From: Bog-793 sp963803025
GTDB lineage: Bacteria > Actinomycetota > Acidimicrobiia > Acidimicrobiales > Bog-793
NCBI GenBank assembly: GCA_963803025.1
Contig: CAWDKZ010000028.1
Location: 1 to 29,524 of the forward strand
Direction: 5' to 3'
DNA: 29,524 nt
Under the pieces are notes generated by a model that did not search any database, was not told where the DNA came from, and saw nothing but the letters and a program-made list of their open reading frames with translations. Positions within the stretch are counted from its first letter, which is position 1; every line of letters begins with the position of its first letter. This document shows positions 1-7,497 of this stretch, piece after piece. A program made the position numbers and the translations under genes.

Positions 1-170
1 CGGGCGAGTTCCGCTTCGCCACCGGGTCGTCCGCGGCCAACCTGCGCACCAACTTCACCGTGGAACTCGCCGGCCCCAGTGCTCATTACTCGCAGCGATC
101 CGTCGTGGCCGTCAGCTCCACTGTCGCAGATCTTCTCGCCAAGAGATCAGCCGACCTGAGCTCCCCATAG
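1..170 (+). CDS. 3' end of a CDS, possibly a GH3 glycosidase C-terminal domain
   Basis: An open frame entering from the left edge (first full codon at 3) ends at TAG 168-170, leaving 55 residues. The stretch GEFRFATGSSAANLRT followed by FTVELAG resembles the last strands of the fibronectin-III-like domain that closes family 3 glycoside hydrolases, where a short GSS-x-x-LR turn precedes a hydrophobic strand. About 30 residues follow that strand, longer than usual. A beta-glucosidase or beta-xylosidase would suit the sugar ABC transporter genes just to the right. The catalytic part lies outside the window, so the family call is tentative; that a coding frame ends here is more secure. It converges with the minus-strand ATPase ending at 299. 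Confidence 0.45.
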   Translation, partial: GEFRFATGSSAANLRTNFTVELAGPSAHYSQRSVVAVSSTVADLLAKRSADLSSP

Positions 171-298
171 GGCCACCGGCGCGAAGGGTCCGGATCAGTC
201 ATTCGCCGTGGACCCAACGAAGGGAGGAAGTCTCCGGCATTGGCGACAAACGCCCGGCCGACTGCCTGGACGTCGAGGGCGTTCGTCGTCCGGGGAGG

Positions 299-1495
299 TC
301 AGTTCCAGATGGCCGACCCGCTGTCGGGGTCGAAGAAGTGCAACCGCTCGGTGTCGACGGCGAAGGTGGCACGGGAGCCGGCTTTGAGCTCAGAGCGGGG
401 CGCGACGCGCGCCACGCCCTCAGACGTCGTCCCCGCGGGGCGGAGCATCGACGGACCGCCGAGCTCCGAGGCCGCGATCGCTGCGGCGGAGTCCTCGGAA
501 CGGGCGCGCTCGGCGTCGATCAGGAAATGCACCTGCAGCTCGTTGCCGAGCGACTCCACGAGCTCCACGTCGGCTGCCAGCGTGGTCCCCGGCACGGGCG
601 GCGGCCCCAGGGCGGCGTCGGCGAGCTCCTCGGGCCGGACGCCGACGACGACCTTGCGGTTCCGATAGCCGCGCAGCGCCGGCCGGGCCGCCAGGGCGTG
701 CTCGCTGAGGGCCAGGGACTGCGCCCCGAGCCGCACCTCGTCGGCCTCGGGGGCGACGACACCGTCGTAGAGGTTCATGGCCGGGGAGCCGATGAATGCG
801 GCGACGAAGAGGTTGTCCGGGTGGTCGTAGAGGGACTGGGGCGAGCCGCACTGCTGGAGCCGGCCCATGTGCAGCACCGCGACCCGGTCGCCCATCGTCA
901 TCGCCTCGACCTGGTCGTGGGTGACGTAGAGGGTCGCCACGCCGACCCGGCGCTGGATGCGGGAGATCTCGGCCCGCATCTGGACCCGCATCTTGGCGTC
1001 GAGGTTGGAGAGCGGCTCGTCCATCAGGAACACCGACGGCTCGCGCACGATCGCCCGGCCCATGGCGACGCGCTGGCGCTGGCCGCCGGAGAGCTGGGCG
1101 GGCTTGCTCCTCAGGTACTCCGAGAGGCCGAGCATCTCGGCGGCGTCGCGCACCTTGGCCCTGATCTCGGCCTTCGGCACCTTGCGCAGCTTCAGGGCGA
1201 AGCCGATGTTCTCGGCCACCGTCATGTGGGGATAGAGGGCGTAGTTCTGGAACACCATCGCCACGTTGCGGTCCTTGGGGGACATCTCGTTTACGACCTC
1301 GCCCCCGAGACGCAGGGTGCCGGAGGTGATGTCCTCCAAGCCCGCGACCATCCGTAACGCGGTCGACTTGCCGGACCCGGACGGTCCGACGAGGACGACG
1401 AGCTCTCCCTCGGCCACGTCGAGATCCAGGTCGGTCACCGCAGGCAGACCGTTCGGGTAGACCTTGCCCACCTTCTCCAGACTCACCTCTGCCAT
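299..1495 (-). CDS. MalK/UgpC/MsiK-type sugar ABC transporter ATP-binding protein
   Basis: A 398-residue ATPase that would drive ABC sugar import from the cytoplasmic face of the membrane. Seen in order: Walker A GPSGSGKST (37-45), Q-loop Gln83, signature LSGGQ (135-139), Walker B VFLMDE (155-160), D-loop SNLD and switch His193. A C-terminal beta-rich region of about 160 residues is typical of the TOBE/regulatory domain of the MalK/UgpC branch. The ATG at 1495 is chosen over upstream in-frame starts because GAGGAGG lies 4 nt ahead of it and homology-like sequence begins there. No cognate binding protein or permease of the MalEFG/UgpBAE type lies alongside; the nearby RbsC-like operon has its own ATPase. 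That isolation resembles Streptomyces MsiK, a shared ATPase for several carbohydrate importers; that role is inferred. Confidence 0.93.
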   Translation of the reverse strand: MAEVSLEKVGKVYPNGLPAVTDLDLDVAEGELVVLVGPSGSGKSTALRMVAGLEDITSGTLRLGGEVVNEMSPKDRNVAMVFQNYALYPHMTVAENIGFALKLRKVPKAEIRAKVRDAAEMLGLSEYLRSKPAQLSGGQRQRVAMGRAIVREPSVFLMDEPLSNLDAKMRVQMRAEISRIQRRVGVATLYVTHDQVEAMTMGDRVAVLHMGRLQQCGSPQSLYDHPDNLFVAAFIGSPAMNLYDGVVAPEADEVRLGAQSLALSEHALAARPALRGYRNRKVVVGVRPEELADAALGPPPVPGTTLAADVELVESLGNELQVHFLIDAERARSEDSAAAIAASELGGPSMLRPAGTTSEGVARVAPRSELKAGSRATFAVDTERLHFFDPDSGSAIWN

Positions 1496-2436
1496 GAGAC
1501 CTCCTCGGTCGTCATCGACTGCCCTACCCTGGCAACCTGCGCGCACTCCGACCGTAGCCGGCTGGCGGGAGCGCCGGGCCGACGAAAGGCTTGTCTTGTC
1601 CCGGCTGCTCGCACACCGCACGCCATTCTCGTCGCTCCGGTCGAGCGTGCCAAGCGCCAACCGACACACCTCGACTGCGGACTGGAACTCGAAGCCTTGG
1701 CGAGACGAGCGCTCATCAGGGACAGAACATTACGCGCGTCGGCCCAGAGCATGAACGCCGCGACCGCACGATGCAAGTCATCCGTCGGGTCTGAGGGAAC
1801 GTCTCGGTGCGGCTCGCTCCTCACCGCGCACACCGTTGCTTGCGAAGCGCCGCAGGCCGCTGGGCGCGGTCGATCCCCCGGGCCAAGACGGAAGGGTGAG
1901 CTGAGCTCCAGCGAACCACAGCACCTGACTTGCCCGTTCCCCCGCATACGGCCCGGATCACGTTCACTGGCACAGTGATCAACGCGTCCTACGACCGATC
2001 AGGAAGCTGAGGGTCCGCGACCCGCCGAACGCGCCGGCGTGACGTCGCGAGGAATCGGAGACCACCCGCACGTGACCGCGCGACATGCCCGCCGGGCGGG
2101 GCGTCGCCCGCGCCCTGGGCGCCTCGTCCGTCGCGGAGCCCTCTTCCCTCCGCCACACGACACACCTCTCACCCACGCCCGGCCCATCCCTCCCTCGCTC
2201 GGTGAGACACGAGCAAGAGGACGCCGATCGTCGACGCGTGCGACACCGCCGCGCGAGGGATGCCGGCTGCAGTCGGGGAGAAGCGCCGGGACGACGGTGT
2301 CGGACCTCCGACTCATCCTGGTCGGGCATGTCGCGCCGGCCACCTCGCGGGAAGTGCTCGCCGCCCTGCCGACAGGGCCAGGGCCGCGGAGTCTCTCCCA
2401 GTGGCGCGGTGCCCCAGCGGCCGCGAACATCACAGC
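1496..2436. other. Long gene-poor stretch between the orphan ATPase and the Nudix gene
   Basis: About 940 bases in which no frame on either strand gives a recognisable protein. Open frames here are Arg/Ser/Ala/Pro-rich with no conserved motif and are typical of random GC-rich DNA. It should hold the leaders of two divergent genes, the ATPase (-) and the Nudix hydrolase (+). A perfect inverted repeat, TCACTG-GCA-CAGTGA, sits at 1964-1978; arms of this length are expected by chance in a window this size, so it is only noted. A decayed gene cannot be excluded. Confidence 0.5.
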
Positions 2437-2982
2437 ATGGAGCAACTCGAGACGAGGACCGTATACCAGAACGCCTGGATGACCGTCCGGGAAGACCTCG
2501 TCGGTCGCCCCGACGGCACTACGGGCATCTACGGCGTCGTTGACAAGGCGGACTTCGCCCTCGTCATCCCGCGGGAACGCGGTGGCGTCTGGCTGGTCGA
2601 GCAGTACCGCTACCCGATCGGACGGCGCGCTTGGGAGTTTCCCCAGGGCTCGTGGTCCGCCCAACCGGGCGGCGACAAGTACGCGCTCGCACGTGCCGAG
2701 CTGAGGGAGGAGACGGGGCTGATCCCCGAAGAGCTCGTGCCGCTCGGGCACCTGTTCGGCGCGTACGGGTTCTGCTCGCAAGGGTTCGAGGTCTTCCTCG
2801 CCACCGGCCTTGTCGTCGGCCGGGCCGACCCGGAACACACCGAGCAGGACATGGTCCACCGCTTTGTGACCGACGCCGAACTCGCGAGGATGATCCGCTC
2901 CGGTGAGGTCGTGGACGCTGCCACCAACGCCGCGTACGCGCTGCTCCTGTTGGAAGAGGCCGCGCCCGTCGCCGCCGGATGA
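2437..2982 (+). CDS. NUDIX hydrolase, ADP-ribose-pyrophosphatase-like, with a degenerate Nudix box
   Basis: A 181-residue Nudix-fold protein that should hydrolyse a nucleoside diphosphate linked to another group; the substrate cannot be read from sequence. Residues 53-60 (LVEQYRYP) followed by WEFPQGSW (66-73) match the strand and glycine turn preceding the Nudix box in the ADP-ribose pyrophosphatase group. The helix is AELREETGL (87-95), keeping Glu88, Glu91 and Glu92, the metal ligands. However, the first Arg of the REUxEExGU core is Ala87, and the upstream G-x5-E part is not at canonical spacing. The ATG at 2437 is the natural start because the family's usual N-terminus begins there; no strong Shine-Dalgarno is seen. 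It stands alone between two gene-poor regions. Confidence 0.85.
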   Translation: MEQLETRTVYQNAWMTVREDLVGRPDGTTGIYGVVDKADFALVIPRERGGVWLVEQYRYPIGRRAWEFPQGSWSAQPGGDKYALARAELREETGLIPEELVPLGHLFGAYGFCSQGFEVFLATGLVVGRADPEHTEQDMVHRFVTDAELARMIRSGEVVDAATNAAYALLLLEEAAPVAAG

Positions 2983-3360
2983 TCGCCTCTCCCGGAGAGC
3001 GCGCCAGTGGCGTCACTCCGGCAAAGGACAGCTCCGCCACCCGTCGCGCCGTGGGAAAGGACCGACCGACCCGGCACGAGAGACCTGCACAGAGTCCTCG
3101 ACCTCCGCCGCCGGTCCGGCGAGCTTGGGTCGCCACGGCCGGGAGTTCTTCTTGCACCCGATTCTGGCGTCCCGCGAGCGCGCGCTCTGGTGCTGCCCCG
3201 CCAGGGTCGTCCCCGCTCCGTGACCGACGAGGACAAGCGAGACACGCAACGGGTGCCACGGGCTCACGACGTGGCCGACGCGCCAGCCCAGGTCAACTTG
3301 GCGATCGAGCAATTGCAGCCCCGCCGGGCAGGCAGCTTGGCCGTGGGCGTCAGCGGCGCG
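2983..3360. other. Gene-poor stretch between the convergent Nudix and FrcA-like genes
   Basis: About 380 bases with no convincing reading frame. It lies between the 3' ends of two convergent genes, so it should contain transcription terminators, but no GC stem followed by a T-run is visible on either strand. Open frames here are Arg/Pro/Ser-rich and share no motif with known families. Confidence 0.5.
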
Positions 3361-4182
3361 TCACGCCGCCGTTTGGATCTCGGCACCCGTCATGAGCCGC
3401 ACCACCTGTTCCATGTCCGTCTCGGCGGTACGCACCACTCCGGTGCGCCGTCCTGCCCGGAGAACCAGGATCCGGGTCGTCAGCTGGAAGACCTGGGGCA
3501 TGTTGTGGCTGATGAGGATGATGCTCATGCCGCGCTGATTAATTGCTTGGATCAGCTCGAGCATCCCCTGCGATTCGCGAATCCCGAGCGCCGCGGTCGG
3601 CTCGTCCAGGATCACGATGCGCCGCCCAAACACCACGGCCCGGCTGACTGCCACCGCCTGGCGCTGGCCCCCCGAGAGGGTCTCAACGCGCTGGCGCACC
3701 GAACCGAGACCGATGTTCAACGAGTCTAGCTGCTCGCGCGCTCGGCGCTGCATGGTCCGCCGGTTGATGATCGGGAGCAAGCGGCCGAAGCGGCCGCCGA
3801 TCCGCGCCTCTCGACCGAGGAACAGGTTCTCGGCGACGTCCATCATGGGCACCACCGCCAGCTCCTGGTAGACGGTCTCGATGCCATGGGCCCGGGCCGC
3901 GACCGGGCTGCCCAAGTGGACCCGCCGACCGTCGACGAGGACTTCGCCGACATCCGGCTGGAGCACGCCAGAGAGGATCTTGATCAACGTCGACTTCCCG
4001 GCACCGTTGTCGCCGACCAGCCCCAGTATCTCCCCCGGAAGCAGGTCCAGGTCGACCTCACTCAACGCTTGGAGGTGACCAAACGCCTTCGAGACGCGTC
4101 GTGCCTCGAGGACAGGTGAAGCGGTGGCGACGGAGCCTTCCCCGTCGCCACCGCCTACAGATGAAGCTGCTACGCCTTCCAC
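3361..4182 (-). CDS. FrcA-like single-domain sugar ABC transporter ATP-binding protein
   Basis: ATPase of a ribose/fructose-class importer, last gene of the minus-strand operon. From a GTG start at 4182 it is 273 residues: Walker A GDNGAGKST (57-65), Q-loop Gln106, signature LSGGQ (169-173), Walker B IVILDE (189-194) and switch His in ISHNM. The sequence after Walker B is EPTAALGI rather than the usual SALD-type D-loop, as in FrcA-type proteins. It has one ATPase domain where RbsA/XylG has two, so it would act as a homodimer. The start is uncertain: no ATG lies near, and GTG 4182 overlaps the binding-protein gene by 13 nt without a clear Shine-Dalgarno. The frame stays open further upstream, but that part is antisense-like low-complexity sequence. 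Confidence 0.9.
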   Translation of the reverse strand: MEGVAASSVGGGDGEGSVATASPVLEARRVSKAFGHLQALSEVDLDLLPGEILGLVGDNGAGKSTLIKILSGVLQPDVGEVLVDGRRVHLGSPVAARAHGIETVYQELAVVPMMDVAENLFLGREARIGGRFGRLLPIINRRTMQRRAREQLDSLNIGLGSVRQRVETLSGGQRQAVAVSRAVVFGRRIVILDEPTAALGIRESQGMLELIQAINQRGMSIILISHNMPQVFQLTTRILVLRAGRRTGVVRTAETDMEQVVRLMTGAEIQTAA

Positions 4183-5276
4183 GACTTGAGCGGACCCGAA
4201 GAACCGGCTGGCCCCGGCGGGGTGAACGCTGGCTCGCCCCACACCTTGGCCGCTGCCGCGTAGCCTCCGGTCGTCGCCGCCCAGCGGGACTGCCAGAGCC
4301 GCCAGTCGGCCCGCACCACGTCGTGCGACGGCTGTGGAATCGACTCGTGCCAGGCCCCGCCGGTCAGCAGGGAATACATGATCGTGGTCGACTCGTACCC
4401 CCAGCCCCAGTAGTCCTGCGTCCACACCGACTGCACGATGCCATCGCGCAGGTAGTCCACCACCGAGGCGAGTGGGTCGAAGGAAATGACCTTGATCTTG
4501 CCCTTGGCCTTGTCCAACAGCGGCGTGGCGCCTTCGCTGGAGAACAGGGCCCAGCCGCCGACCATCACGAGCCCGTTGAGGGTGGGGTAGGTCGAGATCA
4601 CGTCCTCCGTGTCGGCGACCGCGGTCGCGGTGTCGTCCAACGTGTACACGGTGTTGAGGAGCGTGATCCCCTTTCCCAGCGTCGACTTCACGCCCTCGAT
4701 GCGCAGGTTCAGGTTGAGGGCGGACGGGTCGCCACTGATGATGACGATGTTGCCGTGCCCATGGAGCAGCCTTGTTATGTCGTGGCCCATGTTCTGGCCG
4801 ACGTCATAGCTGTTGACGCCGTAGAAACAGACGCGGTTGCTCTTGGGAGCGTCCGAATCCCAGGTCATCACCAGGATGCCGTTGGCGATCGCCTTGTTGA
4901 TCACCGGGATGTAGGCCACGGGGTCGTTGCAGCTGATCCCGATGGCGTCCACCTTGGACGACACCAGCCCCTCGAGCACGTTGATGTCAAGCTCGGTGTT
5001 GGTGGTGGCTCCGGCGGTGAAGATCGGGTCCACATCGCCGAGCTCGCTGGCCCTCTGTTCCTGGCCGAGCTTGGCCAAGGCGAACACGGGGTTGTCCAGG
5101 CCCTTGGGGACGATGGCGATCTTGTACGTCCTCGTGGGAACTGCTGCGAACGCCTTCGGTGTCCAGACCGAGGACGTCGCCAGAGCACCAGTCGCGACCC
5201 CTGCCAGCTTGAGGAACTCTCGCCGAGTCGTTCCTTTCTTGGTCTTGGAATCAGCTCTTTCGGATGTCTCATCCAT
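4170..5276 (-). CDS. Tat-exported sugar-binding protein (periplasmic-binding protein family 4)
   Basis: A 368-residue solute receptor for the adjacent permease and ATPase. The N-terminus carries a twin-arginine signal, T-RREFLK at 17-23, followed by a hydrophobic stretch to about 36 and an AFAA-type cleavage region near 42-45. No lipobox Cys is seen, so it may be free or held by an uncleaved signal. The mature part has ribose-binding-protein-like features: a first strand (YKIAIVPKGLDNPVF), a domain with GISCNDP...INKAIANGI, then a WDSDAP segment. The ligand is likely a monosaccharide or related sugar but cannot be specified. The ATG at 5276 has GAGGGG about 9 nt upstream. A 123-nt AT-richer gap separates it from the permease upstream. 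Confidence 0.9.
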   Translation of the reverse strand: MDETSERADSKTKKGTTRREFLKLAGVATGALATSSVWTPKAFAAVPTRTYKIAIVPKGLDNPVFALAKLGQEQRASELGDVDPIFTAGATTNTELDINVLEGLVSSKVDAIGISCNDPVAYIPVINKAIANGILVMTWDSDAPKSNRVCFYGVNSYDVGQNMGHDITRLLHGHGNIVIISGDPSALNLNLRIEGVKSTLGKGITLLNTVYTLDDTATAVADTEDVISTYPTLNGLVMVGGWALFSSEGATPLLDKAKGKIKVISFDPLASVVDYLRDGIVQSVWTQDYWGWGYESTTIMYSLLTGGAWHESIPQPSHDVVRADWRLWQSRWAATTGGYAAAAKVWGEPAFTPPGPAGSSGPLKSWKA

Positions 5277-5399
5277 AATTTGGTCCCCTCTTCTTGCAAT
5301 CTTCCGGTTGCGGTCCTCTTGGTCCCTCCTGACGCAAGCTTGAAGGTATCGTTGCGTTGCAATCCTGTATTTTATACGTTTCGTTCGTGCGAATTTTCT
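5277..5399 (-). promoter_or_regulatory. AT-rich permease/binding-protein spacer, possible internal promoter
   Basis: This spacer inside the sugar operon is distinctly AT-richer than its surroundings. Read on the minus strand it holds TATAAAATACAGG, with TATAAA at 5376-5371 as a possible -10, though no good -35 is seen 17 nt upstream. An 8-base direct repeat, TTGCAATC on the plus strand, occurs at 5294-5301 and 5357-5364, 63 bases apart, about six helical turns. A separate promoter or processing signal raising binding-protein expression above that of the permease is plausible but not shown. Confidence 0.3.
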
Positions 5400-6446
5400 T
5401 CAGGTCTTGCGCAGACGTCTCCGCAGCTGGTCCAGCCCGATGGCCGTCAGGATCACACACCCGACCACGAGTTCGGTCCAGTAGCCCGGCACCTGATCGA
5501 GAGTGAGCCCGTCCGAGATCTCGCCGACCAAGGCAGCTCCCAGCACCGTCCCGAACAGGGTGCCCTGGCCGCCGAACAGGCTGACCCCCCCGATCACCGC
5601 TGCGGCGATGACGTTGAGCTCGTCTCCGGTGCCTTGGGTGGGGTTGGCCGAACCCAAGAACGACATCAGAAGAATGCCTGCGACGGCACCGAGAAGACCG
5701 GCCAAGGCGTAGGTGAAGAACTTGACTCCGTTGACCCTGATGCCGAGCAGCCGGGCGGCATCCTCGTTGCCACCGACGGCGTAGATGTGACGGCCGAGCC
5801 GGGTGTACCGGAGGAAGAGCGTCAGGACGATGGCCAGACCGATCATCACCACCACCGGGTTGGGGATGCCGAGGATCGTCCCTTGCCCGAGCGAGTCGAA
5901 TGACTGCGGCGGGTAGAGGGTAAAGCCCTGGCTGTAGGCCACCGCCGCCCCGCCGACCACGCTCAGCATGCCAAGGGTGGCGATGAACGGCTGCATGCCC
6001 ACCACGGTGACGAGAAACCCGTTGAGCAAGCCCACCCCGATCCCCACGCTGAGGCCGACGACGATCCCGAGCGCCGCGCCGTGCCCGGCGGCCATGATGT
6101 CAGCGGCCAGCAACCCCGAAAGGCTCATGTTCGACCCCACCGAGAGGTCGATGCCCTTGGTCATGATCACCATCGCCCCGCCGAGGGCAGCAATGCCCAC
6201 GTAGGAGAACTCCTGAGCGGTGGTGAGGATGTTGCCGCTCGTCAGGAAGCAACGACACGGCGAGGTCGAATTGAAGACCGCTCCCAGCACGATGATGCCG
6301 ACGAGGACGCCGATCCAGGGGATGGAGAGCAGCGACATCCCCGCCAGCCCAACGACCTGGCGAAGCCGGGAGCCTTGTCGCTCGGGAACCTCAGCAGCCG
6401 GAGCTGGCACGTCCTCCAGCTCGCTAACGGGGCTGCCGAGCCGCAT
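5400..6446 (-). CDS. RbsC/FrcC-like sugar ABC transporter permease
   Basis: A 348-residue integral membrane protein of the branched BPD_transp_2 class (ribose/xylose/fructose permeases), forming the channel as a homodimer with the two downstream gene products. After a polar N-terminus of about 40 residues there are roughly eight to ten hydrophobic helices. The family motif GIDLSVGS is present, as is the conserved cytoplasmic loop GRHIYAVGGNEDAARLLGI, which contacts the ATPase. The ATG at 6446 is chosen because AAGGAG lies about 5 nt upstream; the frame stays open for another 500 nt but that extension has no hydrophobic or family-like sequence. It is first in the operon, preceding the binding protein and ATPase. 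Confidence 0.92.
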   Translation of the reverse strand: MRLGSPVSELEDVPAPAAEVPERQGSRLRQVVGLAGMSLLSIPWIGVLVGIIVLGAVFNSTSPCRCFLTSGNILTTAQEFSYVGIAALGGAMVIMTKGIDLSVGSNMSLSGLLAADIMAAGHGAALGIVVGLSVGIGVGLLNGFLVTVVGMQPFIATLGMLSVVGGAAVAYSQGFTLYPPQSFDSLGQGTILGIPNPVVVMIGLAIVLTLFLRYTRLGRHIYAVGGNEDAARLLGIRVNGVKFFTYALAGLLGAVAGILLMSFLGSANPTQGTGDELNVIAAAVIGGVSLFGGQGTLFGTVLGAALVGEISDGLTLDQVPGYWTELVVGCVILTAIGLDQLRRRLRKT

Positions 6447-6506
6447 CGGTCTCCTTACCTCGTCGCACCCCGCGTCCCCTTTAACGCCGAGGCTGCAAAC
6501 GCCGTC

Positions 6507-6538
6507 ATTATAAGCACGGTCAAGGGCGAATTCCCTTG
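6507..6538 (-). promoter_or_regulatory. Candidate promoter and operator of the sugar ABC operon
   Basis: On the minus strand, upstream of the permease, a perfect TATAAT (6512-6507) is preceded by an 18-bp inverted repeat at 6521-6538, CAAGGG-CGAATT-CCCTTG, with 6-bp arms and a 6-bp centre. The repeat lies where the -35 element would be, 8 bp from the -10, the geometry of a repressor operator. A TTGACC hexamer also occurs but only 5 bp from TATAAT, so it cannot be its -35. No regulator gene lies nearby. Arms of 6 bp arise by chance, so support comes from position rather than from the repeat alone. Confidence 0.4.
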
Positions 6539-7497
6539 TGACCAACGACGTTGAGCAGTTCACGGATCTCGCCAGACCGGCCGTCGGGACGGTCGGTGTC
6601 GCGACGACGAGGGGGTGGCGAGGCTGTGCGGGCGACTTCCGTCGCCCCGCCCGAGTCGCCGTCGCTTCGACGGGCGCGGTGTGCGCCGACACGAATTCCG
6701 GCGACATCTTCTCCTCCGCCACCGCTCTCGCCGAGGTCGATCCGACCGGCCGAGAAATCGTTGTCGGGAAGTCGTGATGCAGCGACGGCGCGACACGCGC
6801 GGCCGGCACCACGTCGATGTCCGAGCGGCCGAGCCGGCCTCCGAGGAGATCTTGGGATGTCGCGAGGAACCAACTGCCATCGGCGGTGATCGCCTTTCCG
6901 TCAGTCGAGCCGCCGGCGTTACAAGGCGAATCGCGGGCCACAAGCTCGGGAATCACACCTAGGCGGCGGCGCCGTCAAAGGTCGCATGGAGCCAGCGCTC
7001 GCGGCGCTCGGCCCCGAGGATGCCGCCCCCTTCGACCACGGCGCCAAGCCGGGCGTTCACAAAGGCAAGCGTCAACCACCAGTGGGAATCAGTCACGGCC
7101 GCAGCCGGCGCGAACGCCGGCGCGGCGATCGTGGAGCCGAGGATCACGGCGAGCGCGAGGAGGACGCCCCTTCACATCGACGTGGTTGTGGCCCCCCAGC
7201 AGTCGGATCGGGACCGGGCTTGGCGCGCCAGCCCGAGGCGTTCCACCTTTCGACGCCAGAGAGGGAAGCTGGAGATCGCGCAGGGCGGAGCCGCAACGAC
7301 GGCCCTGTCCTGTTCGCACGGCCGACCCGGCGCGCCGGGTCGGCGACCTCATCGGCGGGACCCGCACGTGGTCCACGAGCCGCGCCGCGAGGGCCGTCGG
7401 CAGGACCGTGGCGCAGTTCGTGCGCGACTTGGCGCGGACGGCGTCGCCACTACGCTGCGGACGCAACCGACCCTGAGCGGCGCGTCAAAGGACGTTC
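6539..7497. other. Gene-poor region between the sugar operon and the EEP gene
   Basis: About 960 bases between divergent genes. Apart from the broken small secreted-protein candidate at 6959-7175, nothing coding is supported. The long minus-strand frame upstream of the permease start is open only because the DNA is GC-rich and shows no family-like sequence. The last bases hold AAAGGA, the Shine-Dalgarno of the gene at 7498. Confidence 0.45.
6959..7175 (-). pseudogene. Possible small secreted protein interrupted by a one-base frameshift
   Basis: The minus strand from GTG 7175 reads M-K-G and then leaves frame at a run of four G (plus-strand CCCC 7167-7170). If one G is dropped, the reading becomes MKGVLLALAVILGSTIAAP, continuing AFAPAAAV, a classic signal peptide with a basic start, a hydrophobic core and an A-x-A cleavage site. 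A further 45 or so residues then run to TAG at 6959. As written, only the part from GTG 7147 is open, and it lacks the basic N-terminus. This could be a sequencing indel, a decayed gene or chance. The mature part is not recognised and no strong Shine-Dalgarno is seen. Confidence 0.3.

Noticed and set aside
1483..1947. A 154-codon minus-strand frame upstream of the orphan ATPase, considered as a degraded transposase or integrase
   Set aside because: No DDE, tyrosine-recombinase or helix-turn-helix pattern visible, and no terminal inverted repeats around it.
1964..1978. Perfect inverted repeat TCACTG-GCA-CAGTGA
   Set aside because: Arms of 6 bp are expected many times by chance in 29.5 kb and it is not placed at a recognisable promoter.
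6521..6538. AAGGGCGAATTC within the operator candidate resembles a cloning-vector junction (TOPO-type)
   Set aside because: Only 12 bases match, the flanks continue as native-looking sequence, and the palindrome and adjacent TATAAT give a natural explanation; a vector join would not be expected in mid-contig.
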